Positions 10,520 to 23,714 of a stretch of 64,000 nt of DNA are shown here, in pieces. The stretch's first letter is position 1. Each line of letters begins with the position of its first letter. Location of the stretch: contig OY987249.1 in assembly GCA_963920765.1 (NCBI GenBank), positions 17,642,483 to 17,706,482 on the forward strand, written 5' to 3'. Position numbers and translations under genes: made by a program. The notes beneath the pieces are model-generated. The model worked only from the letters and a program-made list of their open reading frames with translations. It did not search any database and was not told the origin of the DNA. Source of the DNA: Ulota crispa. Taxonomy: Eukaryota > Streptophyta > Bryopsida > Orthotrichales > Orthotrichaceae.

Positions 10520-13500
10520 CTAACCCTGCTTATCTTGCGTTGAAGTCTGCTGCTTTTGGAGACTTAACTTGAGCCGGATGCCTTCTTGCTGGATTCGAGC
10601 CTGCTCTTGCACGAGCTGCAGCCTCTGGAGAAGCAAACCTTGTTCGGCTTCACTTTGTTCACGCCACTTCATATCTAGATTATTCGAATCTCCCAAAGGC
10701 AGCGCCCCGTTACCAAGTAGACCAATTCCTATTAATAAGATAAAGGCAATTCTATCAAAAAGAGATACATCTAGACACATTCACTAATTTGCCAACGTGA
10801 TGATGGAGAGATGCACAAAGAATGCTATTACTTCAAGGACTTGCCCATATTCATGAAAAGTTAAGCTTTGAACGGATCATAATGACACTAATAAGAGTGA
10901 AAATGCATGAATGCAGAGAATAATGAACACGAAGGGTGAAAGCGAACTGAAACACGACCAACATACCTTGAAAAAGGTTATCGGAAAAGTCGTTCCAACG
11001 TCCTCCCTGAGGACCGTTCGTGCGTCCACTCTGTCCAGCGTTAGTGCCCAATCTTTCCACAAACTGGCGGATTTCCTCCATAATCTGAGCACTTTTCACC
11101 CTTGCCTCGTCTACTATTTGAACGGTCTTAAGGCGAGCTTCTTCAAGAATCTTTTCAGTGACGAGAAGGCTTTGCGCCTTGGCTTCCTCGACCATCTTCA
11201 CACAGGTGCCCCTCATGTCACGAAGCAACGCAAGATTCTCTGCACGCATCTCATCACTCACTTTCGGTAAAGCATCTGCTCTTACTGATTTCTCAATCAT
11301 TGCGGGAATTACTGCGTGGCCACCTTGCGCACCGCTGTGCGCTGCAACTCGCTGTGAAGAAATTTTCCCAGAGTCCACATCCATTGCAGTCAGGGCAGTA
11401 GCACCCTTCGCTAAAATAGATTTCGAAGCTGTAGTTTGCTTTACTGGCACGGAAATTGCTGCTGTAGCTGGAATGGCTGGTGCTACTGGTGCTAATAGTA
11501 CTGCTGGTGGTGTGGCCTTCACTGGAGAATCCTCCTTGTTAGACTCGTCATCTTCAGAGCTAAATTCATTGGGCACTGCTTTCTTGCTTAACGCTCTCTT
11601 CTGGGCAGAAGCCCTACCTGCCAAGGTTAGGCGTGCTTTGCCCTGTGTCGGTACTATCTCATCCTCCTCTTCCTCGTCGGATCCTTCGTCAGATCGGTCC
11701 TCTTCTTCTTCCTCCTCCTCCTCCTCCTCCTCGTCGTTATCATCACCGTTCAGCATGCTCGGTGTGGCCTGGCAAGGTATCAGAAAAGAGAACACGCAGA
11801 TGTAAGTGAAGACCACTTTATAGGTAAGCGAGGAGCAGGAAAAACAAACAAAACATAACTGGAATTGCATAGGTCCTGCAGAACCACAGAAGGCAGAAAG
11901 GGCCATAAAATCCCCAGAACTCCACTCATACAAAAACAAGATGTCAATTACAAGTCAACGAATAATTGCATCACACGAAAATTTTACAGCGTGCTTTTCA
12001 AAGACACTATGTGCGCCATATTGAAAACAGTTTCATGACTAACCTTGTTAGGTCCCCAAACAGTATGCCAGATTCGCCATAAAATCGCTTCATGCGGATT
12101 CTTATAAACGCTTGTCTCACCCGACTTGACACGTATACTAAGAGATTCATAGCGCAGCCTCATGCGCCTCACTTTCTCACAGAGTCTTTCAATTCTTTGA
12201 TCCTTCTCATACTTATCCATAAACGCAAATCGGTTCATTAGCTTCTCCCAATAAGGGTCTGATCGAGAAGCTGGTAAACTTGATCCATAAACGCCGTGGA
12301 CGCGGTCCTTTTGAAGTTCTTTTGAAAGAGCCAATTCTTCATCAGGTAACCATGGTCGAGAGAAATTTTTTGCCTTGTGTGGTGTGTCATCCTGGAAACA
12401 CAGAATAACGACCAATCTGTAAATTAAATAAATATGTTCCATAGAGAATGTTTAAAAAGCGCTACTAGCTAAAAGGCTTAAGATATAATCAGCAGCAAGC
12501 AACGTCCCTGGTGACACAGGCTCAAATACGTCAAGCACTCGCAGAAGAAGCAGCATTGTTAGTGTGAATTTTTTTAAAGTATTAGCTCTTAAGTCTCAAT
12601 CCATACTTCAACTATCAGACCGTGAGGAGTTCCCTCCACCCAGAACAAGTACACCTTGTACTACAGGGAATTTAGCGTTATTCTCACCTCCGACCTACTC
12701 GACCCGCTCGGCCTTGCGGCAGCAGGACTTGAGGTTTTTCTCTTAGTAGCAGACCTTTTGGTGTCTTTCTCCGCAGCGACAGCTTTCGATGGTTTTTCTT
12801 TAGAGGGTGGTGTCGGCTTGCTTTTGTCTGTCTTGCTTGCGCTTTTCTTGTCCGTCACCTGGGCCGCTGGCTAAAAACCAATTAGAAGTCATAGTCAGCA
12901 GCGAACTCATGTAAAAACGAGGTAACTTTCAAGTAGTACTGTGCGGGCGACCACATAATAAACGAATCCACGTTTGAGCCTCGAAAACGACGTACCATGT
13001 ACAAGAACCCGTAAATAATGAATTATACAACAATAACGGCTTCAGTAGAAGAAAACTGAAAATCTATGAACATTGATTATTGAGTTAGTAATTTTGTAAC
13101 CAAACGATACGTGTCACTGCCAGTGGAGAAAACAGGCTTTCTTGACGAAGTCTAAACGACGACTTCAGAGGTTCTGGAGCATAATATGGACAGGATCAGG
13201 AAATATTCTTGTTCAGATCAAACGCTTTCAAGCATGATAGGTGCAAGTCGAACTACCGGCTAAACACAATTGTAAGAAATCCAACCAAGTCAAAAAGAAA
13301 CAAGCAAACACGGTTTGTCCCAAGGCAGCTAATAGTGGACAAACTCAATTTGACCGAACCATTAATTTCCCAACAGAAGTACCGAAGCTAAGTCTACATA
13401 TACTTTCTGACTCAGTTCTCAGAAGACATCAACTCAGATCTGTTGGTGCATTGTGTCATTAAGGTAAGTCACAAGTGACAACTCCTTGAATCAAGATGTT

Positions 13501-14382
13501 TCAACCAGATCTGTGTAGTCTGGAAAAGAGGAGCTGAGTCCAGATTAATCACCATTGATCTACGATAGATTTCGATGAGAGCTTTACTGAATTGCATCAA
13601 TGGAACAACGGAGATCTGCCACAAGTAAGATAAGGTAAATGCAGAGGCCATGTACCTCTACAAGTATACTGACTCGGCTTTTTAGTCAGATTTTCAAAAC
13701 CGCCCACAATACGTAGCACGGCGTGACAGAAAAAAAAAAGCGCAAAATCCCATTGAATTCTTTATCTTGAGATCAATTTCAAGCCTTTAGTGAGAAACGC
13801 CCAAACAATAACTTGAAAACAGAACCATGTGTTATTACCTTTGGTGCAGCTTTCAAAGCAGGGGTTGAAAATTCGGACTTCTTTTTTTTATTTGGAATCT
13901 CATCCTCTTCGTCCTTTTTCCCGTTCACCTCTCGTGTCCTCTTCGCCGGACTGCCAGGGGCCGCAGCAGGGGCAGCAGCCTTGGCAGCTGCCTGCGGAAT
14001 ATTAAAGAATGGTTAGATTCAAAATACGGTACACAAAATGCTGTGACACAAGGGCATTATGAGTCCTCTAAGAACACCACTTGCCATACAAGCCAATTTC
14101 TCCCATAAAAGTCACGTGCCTACAGCAAAAAGAATTGCGAAGTCAGTATAATCCAGACTCGTCGAGAAAAACAAAAGAGAATCATACTGGCTGCTTCGTA
14201 GACAATACGTTGGTTAACTTTTTCTTTGTAGCATCCGTGCTTTCATCAGTTCCATACTCAAAGCCAGATTCTCCCTCAGCCTGCTCCTCGTCCTCAGTTT
14301 CTTCGTCGCTGGTCGCCGACTCCTCTTCTGACGACTCGGAAGGAGGAGGTTTTGTCTTCGGTGGCATGGACATCTTCTCCAT
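10520..14382 (-). CDS. GeBP/DUF573-family DNA-binding protein, six coding exons, 629 aa
   Basis: The coding sequence joins complement(10520-10728, 10967-11768, 12044-12391, 12688-12870, 13839-13991, 14188-14382). Every intron is GT-AG, phases are consistent and the sum is 1890 nt. Residues 1-65 are acidic and Ser-rich; 66-177 are Lys/Ala/Pro-rich with a nuclear-localisation-like NKKKK. Residues about 188-290 (exon 4) are the DUF573 domain: RPWLPDEELALSKEL, FAFMDKYEKDQRIERLCEKV, RRMRLRYE and NPHEAILWRIWHTVWG. Residues about 300-325 form a Glu tract; about 490-550 and the Gln/Glu-rich tail (575-629) look like coiled coils, as in the C-terminal region of the family. The family (GLABROUS1 enhancer-binding, storekeeper-like) acts as plant transcription regulators. 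The start at 14382 was chosen because an acceptor lies two bases upstream; MSM at codons 4 and 6 are alternatives. Direct targets are unknown. Confidence 0.88.
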
Positions 14383-14384
14383 AT

Positions 14385-15305
14385 CTGACGAGATGTCAAA
14401 TCACACACAGAAAACAAATAGAGTGAGAAACTGCTCCGAAACTATAGAAAACACGACTCGCTTCTATGCCATGTTAACCAGGGCTCGGCAATGGAAATGA
14501 CACACTCGAAAAAATTAGAAACGCTGATTCCAACAGGAAGCGGGTGAGGCAGAGAATGAAACACATCCTCTTCGGCCAAAAAAGACAACCTCATGACTCG
14601 AAAACTTTAAAGAAACTTGTAGACCAACACTGTGTAAGCATCGCTAGTGAACAAGCCAGAAGCCTTCACATGCACACTGTCCGCAAGAACTCGTTTCCAA
14701 CATGACTAAAAAATACCTTTGGAAGGTACTCAAATGTTAAGTCACCAAATCTCCAAGCTAAAGCACATACGAACACAGGAAAACAGATCAACTAAAAGAT
14801 AAGTCAGACTTCCCGGCATGAACTCATAACCAAACAAAAGAGAAAAAAGCACAAGCAGCGCCACCTCAACACCAGACAAAACACTCCAAACTATATCCAC
14901 ATGCCAGCCGCACATAAGAAGCTTTCCGCAGGATACTCACATGCAAAACACCCGCTACAAGACCTCCAATCCTTCCCACTAACACAAAGCCACCAACTCC
15001 CGAAACCAAAGCACATACGAACACGGTAGACCAAAATAGAAAAATGCTTCCCGTCACGACCTTCCATGCCAACAGAAGAACAGAACATCAGCAGGGCCAT
15101 CTAAACCTTAGATAAACGACTCCACACCTATCACTACATGTAAGACACATCTTTAGAAACTCTCCACAGCTGCAATCGCATAAAAGTAGACTACCGCAAG
15201 GGCTTTTACGCATGAGAAAACTCCTGAAAACAACAAGCAACACAAACCAAAAATATTCGTAATGACATACTAGAACGAACAGAAGCGCGGACGCAGGCAA
15301 CGTAC
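14385..15305 (-). other. Probable 5'UTR intron of the GeBP-like gene
   Basis: On the minus strand a strong donor CAG/GTACGT lies at 15306/15305 and an acceptor TCGTCAG ends at 14385, two bases before the start codon. The 921-bp intron would remove all sequence between the GC-rich first exon and the coding region. The intron is inferred from splice signals only; no transcript is available. Confidence 0.55.
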
Positions 15306-16300
15306 CTGAAAGTCTAACTCGCAAACAAAACCCCGGCTCCAGCAAGAAATTCCGCTCCGCCGGCGGCGACCGATGCGTGACGCGCGTCACGGCGAGAGTG
15401 ACAAGTGACGACGAGCTGGTGACAAGCGACGACAAAGCGCGCAAGCGCAGCAGCAAGGGTTAGGGAGGCGCGGCGCGCGAGCGAGAGGGCAAGCAAGAGA
15501 GAGAAGGCGGAGAGCGACGGGCTCGCGACCGAAATACGAGTAGCGCGGCGCGACACGAGCGCCGGTGGTATTAGGAGCCCGCGGGATTGAGGTGAGATGA
15601 CTGCAGCTCGCCAACCGCGGCGGGCTGGCCTGGTGCGGGTGGAGTGGCGCGCGCGGGTGCGGGTGCGCGACTGCGGGGGGCGCTCACTCCCGACGACGGG
15701 ACGCTCTCCGCGACGCTCCCGACGATCCGCGCTGCGCGTCACGCCAACCCACGGCAGCCTCGCGCGGGCATGGCGGGCGNNNNNNNNNNNNNNNNNNNNN
15801 NNNNNNNNNNNNNNNNNNNNNNNNNNNNNNNNNNNNNNNNNNNNNNNNNNNNNNNNNNNNNNNNNNNNNNNNNNNNNNNNNNNNNNNNNNNNNNNNNNNN
15901 NNNNNNNNNNNNNNNNNNNNNNNNNNNNNNNNNNNNNNNNNNNNNNNNNNNNNNNNNNNNNNNNNNNNNNNNNNNNNNNCGGGCCCCGTGACGAGGCCGC
16001 TCTATTGGGAACGCGCTGGGGACGCAGCCGGGGACGCAGCCGGGGACGCAGCCGGAGGGGCGCGGGCACGGCGCGCGCTTGTGTAGCGGGCGATGAGTTG
16101 AGTAGCGGGCGCTGCGTAGCGGGTCCGCTCGCGTCGCGACGCGACGGCGGGAGACCCGCCTGGCGAGGAGTCGATGACCGTCAGACGTGGACATAGGGTT
16201 TCGCCGCGCGGCTGTCACGTCGCTGACGCCTGCCTTGGTATTCTTGCCGCCTTTGCTTCTTGTCGACCTTCGTTGAGTTACCATTATTGGGCGGGAGAAA
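15306..16300 (-). promoter_or_regulatory. GC/CpG-rich 5' end: likely first non-coding exon and promoter of the GeBP-like gene
   Basis: Base composition switches abruptly from AT-rich to very GC-rich with many CG dinucleotides, and returns to AT-rich after about 16300. Long open frames here exist on both strands and are what GC-rich sequence gives by chance; they also run into the N block. A 13-bp unit GACGCAGCCGGGG is repeated three times at 16021-16055. Position just upstream of the 5'UTR donor suggests a promoter and transcription start. I cannot place the start itself. Confidence 0.5.
15780..15979. other. Assembly gap, 200 N
   Basis: Exactly 200 unknown bases, probably a fixed-size placeholder, in the most GC-rich part of the window. 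The true length is unknown. Confidence 0.95.
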
Positions 16301-16698
16301 ATCGATCACGGGTATCCACTTTGGCTTTTAATAGGGGCGCCGCAGCTGGGGTGACGGCAGCGTATAAACGCAGCTCCACGCTTCGGTCCTTTCCCTTCAC
16401 TATGAGATTATTAGGTTTTGGGGTGTTTTCACTCAAACATAATTATGTTCTCGCTTGGTGTAAGCGATGGTCTTAGGCTCCCGGAGAGAAGCCGTGAAAA
16501 ATTCTTTGTGGGCTATGGCTTGTCCTTGCAAGTGTGGCCTTTAGTTGTAAATCAGGGTTTCTTTTTTTTTGGTTTTCTGACCAATGGTTGTGTGGTATTT
16601 TTTGAAAATAGTTTGTAGCTTGTTGGTTAAACCCCTATTTTTGGTCGGGGTTGAAGGTGGTTCCTATGCATGGATGTTTGTAACGTCATGGCTATTAA

Positions 16699-17064
16699 CC
16701 CTTAAAGGATTGGGCCTGAACCTGTGGGCAACCTGGGGCGCAGACCGAGGAGAGTGCACTATTCATGGGTAGTGGATAGCCTGTGGCATGTGTCCATGAG
16801 AGATAATATTCTCCTCAAAAGGAGGAAAAGTCAATAGTGTATCTTGCCATCACAAAAAGGGCAGTAGGGACCTTGTACATCTCTTTACAAATTGGTGTTT
16901 AAAAAATATGGATGAATTGAAAGCAGCTATTTTTGGCATTCAGTGATGTGGCACATCTCTTTGACCACTTTCAAGAAAAAAATTGAAAAAAAAATCTGTT
17001 TCTACCCTCACGGTGTGTTTTTGGCATTGAAAGGACAATTTTTGTCCTCTTGGACGGTTAGGGG
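16699..17064. mobile_element. TTAA-target element, short, degenerate
   Basis: It begins CCCTTAAAGGATTGGG and ends GGACGGTTAGGGG with TTAA at 16695-16698 and 17065-17068. The two ends agree only in the outermost bases, so this could be a mosaic of two elements. No coding capacity. Confidence 0.45.
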
Positions 17065-17068
17065 TTAA

Positions 17069-17991
17069 TAATGAAATTAAGGAGAAGCTTGCACAATCAA
17101 CTTTTTTGACAATGCCTTGGATTTGTCTCATCATAAAATGATGGCATCAATTCTCAATTTGATAAGAATTATATGAAAGCCTAGGTTGCAATGCAATTTT
17201 CATTATTGCAATTTGGCATTTTTTGAAAATTTTCCCCCTTCTTTTCCTAGAGGCTTGAAGTTCACCTTCTTTTTGAGACAATTGGGCATTTAATTGCCCA
17301 AGAAAAAATCGTGGCTGTAATGGAAAGCTAGAAGGGGCCACAAAATTAAGCTTTATTTTCATTTACATATTTCCTAAAAATAATATTCAAAAAATCAAAT
17401 GAATGGTTGTAAGGATTGTGGTTCCCATGAAGTTTAGTCAAGCATGTTCCTTTGGATGGGCCTAATGTAAATTTTGGGGGACCCAAAAGTTGTGCACTAC
17501 AAAAGTGTTGTCCACCTCAGTTTTCCTCTTTCTTGTCTTTCACAAGAAAATTTCCAATATTAAGCAACATTGCTTGGCTCTCTCAGTTTCTCTATTCTTT
17601 GTTGGCTAACATTTTGATCTCTATGGCTCCTTGCTTCTAGTGTGAAGGGGGCATTAGGAATGAATTTTGGTGATACATGTGAACTACAATCACTTTGTCG
17701 ACACTATTTGTAACATTACATACCAAAATGTTTTGAACTAAACAAACAAGATCAATGTGAGAAATACACCCGTGAATGAAAGATTCATTACAAGTGGTTT
17801 TTATACGTGACAAGGATGTAAATAGTGAATGTTACTCTCAACACCCTCTAGTACATGAGATTTTATAACTATGATAAACAAGTAACCTTGAAAAATACCA
17901 CATTCTTTAACACAAAGACTTTTTTCCTTGTGCTTTTGTGATACCTAGCCACAATGGCTAGAGGATGAATTCCTTCTTTGTGATTAATTTA

Positions 17992-18033
<42 letters not shown>

Positions 18034-19111
18034 ATAATATAAGAAATTTAGACATCACCAAGAATAATTTATTTTAAAATAAATAAAGTGATATTAATAA
18101 AAATTGATTTATAATGTTCAAAATAAGGTGCAACAATATTTAGAAAGGCTCTCTAAAGTTGTTCAATTACTTACAATTTCTTAAATTCCGGATATTTGCA
18201 AGGCATAGAAGTCCATTTTATGAATAACTATAAGAAGAGATTTACAAAAATATCAATCCTTAAACATTACACAAGTTCCTTGAATAGATTAATATTCAAT
18301 GCTTTTTGAAACATATGAAGTTTTAAGGGTAAAAAACTAAGGGAATATTAAACAATATGGATACATGTAGTAGCATCATTTTTACAAAGTTAAAGCTCCA
18401 AGCGATACCAATATTAGTGATTTTTTTGTGCTTGAAAATCAAATAGGTGTTGGTTGAAACATGATATGATTAAATTCTTCATCACTACTTGAGATACTCT
18501 AACGTTTAATTGCAAATTATTATTTTTCCATTCCTTCCAAAGTTGAATCTTCTTCTCGTTCTTCAATTTTGCACCAGTTCATGGAAAAGTATTATATTCA
18601 ATAAACTAAGGCCTTTTGAGACTAATATCTTGTTTTCAATGTAATAAAATTTGAATGATAATACCATTTACATAGTAAAAAAAAATAGACATTAGCATTT
18701 GCAAAGCAAACATGGTTATTGTAAAATTGAATTATTATATTAGTTTTTTAGAAAACATCATGAAGATGTTTTTTCATAGTTAATAGAGAAGTAATTTATA
18801 GTTAAATTGATTACACTTAAGCAAAGACAAAGACTTTTCCTAGGTTGTTTTTGTTGATAATTATACCACAAGCTCATTCTATCTAGAGTCTATATTGACT
18901 CCATATATTTCAACTCTAGGCTTGAATTTCAATTTGAGCTACCTTTGTTGTAGCTATCAAATGTACCATCTTAGTCTTTTTATCCTACACTCTACAAAAT
19001 TCATCTTTAAAATCAAATTTAGCCTTCAAATTTTCAAAAAGATTTTTGTGTGGATCCACTTTGGCATGGAAACAATAAAAGACACTCATGCATTGTTGTT
19101 TTAGTTCTAAG
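17069..19111. other. AT-rich intergenic, no gene seen
   Basis: No gene or structured RNA is recognised. It contains a long poly-A tract described separately. Confidence 0.45.
17997..18031 (+). repeat. Poly-A tract of about 35 bases
   Basis: An uninterrupted run of A follows AAAATTAAA. It could be a slippage tract or the tail of a retroposed sequence; I see no target duplication or SINE body next to it. Confidence 0.8.
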
Positions 19112-19115
19112 TTAA

Positions 19116-19867
19116 CCCCTAAGCGACCTACCGACCAAATTTTAGTTGCTGATGCTTTCAAAACCTTGTTTGAGGTACTAGATCTAATTTTTTGATCTTG
19201 CTTTAACTATGAATATGAAGGCATTCAAGTTGTCTATGCCAATGGAGTAATGACAAGAAAAGCCAAATGTTGTACAAGTGCTGCAAGAGATTTGATTGGG
19301 TGAAACACCATACAAGGCATGGTGGCAAGCAATGTTTTAGAGGCTCCAACCGGTCAATATCCCTTGCAAGCTTCCTTGTGTGTGCTTTGTGGTAACGGGA
19401 AATTTGTTGGCAAGGATTCAAGCATGTTCTAGACCCTTATTATGGCAATAGTCATCAACTATACTGGTCATTGTTTTCCATGCAATAGCAATTTGGAGCC
19501 CTACAACTTGACATAAAAAGAAGTGCCATCTTCAATAATTTACAAGTGTGTGCTTTCACATCTAATCTTGTTGCTCACAAAATCTAAGATGAATTAGGGG
19601 CTTATAGAATTTTGAAAAATCATTGAATAGCAACTACCTACCAAAAAATGAGATTTTGCCATCACATGTTGTTTGATCAAATGTTATAATCTCCTATCTC
19701 CTACAGTCAGTTGTTCCCAAAATTAGTAAGCCATTTTCTAAGTAGATGTTCTACTATTTTCAATGGTCACTTTTTGTGAATCATCTGATTGACTGAGATA
19801 CAATGCATCAAAATTGTCTGTCTCCCAAAACCCTGATTTTGGTGAAAATGGCTTGGACTCTCAAGGA
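19116..19867. mobile_element. TTAA-target element, degenerate right end
   Basis: The left end TTAA plus CCCCTAAGCGACCTACCG is clear. The likely right end is CTTGGACTCTCAAGGA followed by CTAA, a one-base variant of TTAA. Length would be 752 bp. No coding capacity. Confidence 0.45.
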
Positions 19868-19871
19868 CTAA

Positions 19872-20789
19872 AAATAAAAAAATCAAGGGGTTGGCAAGTG
19901 ATTTATTTAAATGGTATAAGGAAATTAACAAAAATCATTAAATTTTGCATGATCTGCTAACAATATGAGTCTTAATATATATATATATATATATATTTTG
20001 CAAAAACCTACCCATCTCTTACCATGAGCACAATGTATGCTTACATTGCAAAAGTTGCTCAATAAATTCTTGAATTTCAATACATGTAAAAAAACATTAA
20101 TATTTTTGGAATTTATTGCCATAAGAGGAAGCAATGTCATGTGCCTAGCCACGCTTTCTTCTTATAAAGCTTGCTAGTATTTCTTTTTAGATTCTGCTTT
20201 TTGTTTCACTATGGGTCATGGTTTGTTGACTCTACACATGCATGCCACATACAGCTATTATTAGCTATAGTCCTAGCCTCAACTACAAATTCACTCACTC
20301 CTCCAATTGAAATGCATGAGTGACAATCATTCAAGCAAAGAGAGAGTAAAAAAACATCAAAAATTAAATTGCCCCACGTCTTGCTATCATAAGTAGTTGG
20401 TACTTTGTTGCATTTCAAAAATGGAGGAGCTGGAATTCAATAGCATTCTAACTCAATACTCGAGGAGCGTCAACAAAAAACAAATATTTGATTATAAAAT
20501 TTTACAAATTCAAACAAATACTTTTAGAATGTTCATTAACGGAAGTTTAAACCACCTCAACTCTACATAAAATGTCCAATCTACTTTAATGCAATGTACT
20601 CTCCTTTCAAGTACCAATGGCATGCTTTATATTAAGCAATAGTAATCATGCTTCTTCCTTTACACAAAATCTACGAGTAGTGAGCTTCCACAAGGCTTTG
20701 TTTGAATTGTTTTTGGCCGCTCTTTATGCAAAACATCATGTTTTAGACCCTGCCATAACCCTTTTGACTTCTATAAATCAAGGTCATGC
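19872..20789. other. AT-rich intergenic, no gene seen
   Basis: Only a dinucleotide repeat stands out. The remaining sequence shows no gene or complete mobile element. Confidence 0.45.
19975..19996. repeat. (AT)11 microsatellite
   Basis: Eleven uninterrupted AT units. Confidence 0.9.
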
Positions 20790-20793
20790 TTAA

Positions 20794-21441
20794 CCCCTCA
20801 CCGCCCAAAGCAGATCTTGAGCATCTCAAAATCTGCTCTAAAGTGAACAAATTGCCAATATTTTGATAAATTTTGTTAGTTTTAAAAAAAAATGTAATTT
20901 TACAAATTCAAGCTAGATATGTTAGAGATTACATGGAAAAAGAAAACACAATAACATCACTTATGGATTAAAAAATTATAGGATTTGATCATGAGGGTGT
21001 TAAAATTGTGAAATTGATTTGAAGTCTTTCAATCCTCTTTTCACATCTCAAATCTAAAATTGATGGTACTTAATAAATATGAGTATGTAAAGTATAATAT
21101 GCATAACCCCAATCAACTTATAGCTTCTCAAAATCTATTTTACAATGTTTTTAATTCAATTTCTAATGTAGTATTTTCTTCAAGTTCTAGTGTACTTGAG
21201 GCTCATGTCCAAGAGCCCTCAACATTAGAAAGTGAAGATTTGCAATGGACACCCTTTCACAAAACCTTGAATAGACAAATCATAATTAGTCATTTTCAGA
21301 GTCAGACTTTTGATACTAAAACAAGACCTCAACAAGAACTTACAAAAATTTAAAATTATTGTAATTAATCCTGGAGGAAATTTATAAATCCCAAATTACA
21401 AACAAGTAGGGACAAGTTTGGTCCCCTTGGGCGGTGAGGGG
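20794..21441. mobile_element. TTAA-target element, 650-bp class, intact ends
   Basis: The inverted ends CCCCTCACCGCCCAA match over about 15 bases, flanked by TTAA at 20790-20793 and 21442-21445. Length 648 bp. The interior matches 4124-5685 (reverse orientation) and 41518-42139, and shows the uninterrupted TTAA site into which the nested copy at 4562-5472 went. An 97-codon open frame inside has no known motif. Confidence 0.85.
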
Positions 21442-21445
21442 TTAA

Positions 21446-23354
21446 TGTGTTTTGGAATCCAATCCAAAGAAGGTAAATAGAACCATACATCTTGACTAGG
21501 AATGAAAAGCAATTGAATTGTTGAATGCTTCATGTATTAACAAATATGGAGTACCTGTTTTGTATTAATGTGAAAAACTCACCTAAAATGTGCAGCTTCT
21601 ACATGTGATGTATTTAAAAAACACCCAATATACACATGAATTACACAAAGAACATACTTCCATATAATGTGTATTATGAGACTATTTTGCACATGTTGTA
21701 AAATTGGAGATAAAAATGTAGATTCTTCTTTTAGACCCTTCCCCATCTAGTCAATTTCTCACCAAATTTAACACTAACCACGAGACAAAACATGTTAAAT
21801 TTGAGCTATATCAAGCAAGGAGAAACGTTAGTAGCAAACAAATTGTTTCTCTTTCAAATTAAAATTAAACAGCTCTTGAAGTCACTACAAATCCTCTACA
21901 AATTCATACAAGTCCACCATCAACTACCACCAATCAAAAGCATATTTTTTAATGTACAAAGAATTGATGCGTTGTCAAATTCTTTGTGCAAGAATTGCTA
22001 CTTAGGCCCTCTATATACATTAGAGGTAAGAAACCTTGGAGAGCATAACTTTGGGTACTGCAAACTACACAATTGAAAAGACCAAGCAATGTCACTTTAT
22101 ATTGGAATTTCTTCTCAAATGACCAGAAAAAAAGAATGAGGTGGAAAACATTGTTGTTTTTTGTGACAATGAAAGTGCACAATCTTTGGGTTCCTTAGAA
22201 TGTGCATCAAGCCCATTAGAAGAGACAGGCCTAACTTAAATTTCAAGGAATTGTTTAGCCAAAATTCTTGTTGCCAATTATTTTTATTTTATATCTTTAT
22301 ATTTTAGGAGATATGGTAAAAAAATAAAACTTAGTTTTGTGACCCCCTCTCATTTTAAGAAACAACTAAAGGCCATTACTCCAAAGGATAGCCTTTCAAA
22401 GCCAAGACATGGCTCATGAGGAATTTTCTTCACAACTTCTCACCTTTAGTGTCAGGGGGCCTTAACTTTTAAACACCAGGCTAGTAATCGCAGCTTGCAA
22501 TGGATTATAGCGGCTACATTGCTGTGACAAGTGCCCACCTTATAGGATTTCTCTTAAAGTTGCAAAAGTCAACAATGTATGGTGCCTTCATGTAAATTGC
22601 AAGAAAGACAGCATGAGACCTAACACTATGTCTCTAAATCTTCTCACAAGTTTGGTTCCCTAAAAATATGAGTGTGTTTGGTAAGGTTGTTTTTTACCTT
22701 CTATGCATATATTTATGATCACTTTTGAAAAAAACCAAATAAAAACAACTTATTTTGGTCCTACAAAGTGTTTTTTAGCTAGGTGACAAAAAAGAATTAG
22801 CCTCAGCATTCAGAGTTTAATATGAGCAAATTTCCCTGGCAAGCCTAGAACTAAAAAACCAAGTCACAACAAACATTTCATACATAAAATTGCTTGTTAT
22901 TTCTAGGTATTCCAAGTCCAAGGCCACCATGGAAGTTCGTTCTAGGGTAGATGCACCCATTCTTGCTTGGTCTCCAATTCCATACCTTACTTTTGATGCT
23001 TTCACCACACACTTTTAAACCCATACTGGAGCAGTGAACACTCCTTGCACAAGCAAATCTTATCACTTGTCAGTTCCTGAGGTGCTTCAAGATGGTTGGG
23101 ATTGGAACCATCAAGGAACACATCCAAATAGTTTCAAAGTTAGTCTAGAGTTACTAATAGGTACCCTATGAATTGCAACTTTACCCTTTAATATATAATA
23201 ATCTAGAATACTTTTTCGTCAAAAATTATGTTCCATGATAGCTTGTTGAAATGCTACCCTACAAAAAAAAATCTGAATTTTCCAAGACCTTGAGATGCCA
23301 CAAACCCTTAAATGATTGAGTATGGGTGTGCGTACCTTATACCCATGAGTCACC
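21446..23354. other. AT-rich intergenic, no gene seen
   Basis: No gene, RNA or mobile-element ends recognised. Confidence 0.4.
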
Positions 23355-23358
23355 TTAA

Positions 23359-23714
23359 CCCCTAAACGCCCATGAAGACAATTATTGTCCTCTAGCCTTG
23401 AAAAAATGTTCTGTACAACAAAAAAAATCATTTTTCATCTGTTTTTTTTCCAAAGTGATCGTAATCACATGATCCATCATAGAAGGCAAAAAACAATCTT
23501 ATCAAATATGTCATATTTTTAGGTAACTCAAATTGTGAGAAAATTCAAAATCATGGTATTAGGTTTCAAGCTGCTTTTATTGCAATTTTCATGAGGTTGG
23601 CATGCAATATTGACTTTTGAAACTTTTAGAAGCAATACTATTGGTGCCCATCAATCAAAACACTGTTGAAACTACAGTGTGGGCAAGCCATGGCCACCTA
23701 GTAGATGTTTAAGG
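23359..23714. mobile_element. TTAA-target element, 356 bp
   Basis: It starts CCCCTAAACGCCCATG and ends ATGTTTAAGGG, flanked by TTAA at 23355-23358 and 23715-23718. The second TTAA is shared with the next element, which begins at 23719. Confidence 0.6.

Noticed and set aside
11158-11805. 215-codon plus-strand open frame rich in Ser
   Set aside because: It is the antisense shadow of exon 5 of the GeBP-like gene (the Ser run mirrors the Glu tract).
15314-16284. Long open frames on both strands through the GC-rich block
   Set aside because: They run through the N gap, overlap each other on both strands and show only Arg/Ala/Pro-rich chance composition.
17997-18031. Poly-A as the tail of a SINE or processed pseudogene
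   Set aside because: No body with pol III boxes, no gene-like sequence upstream and no flanking duplication seen.
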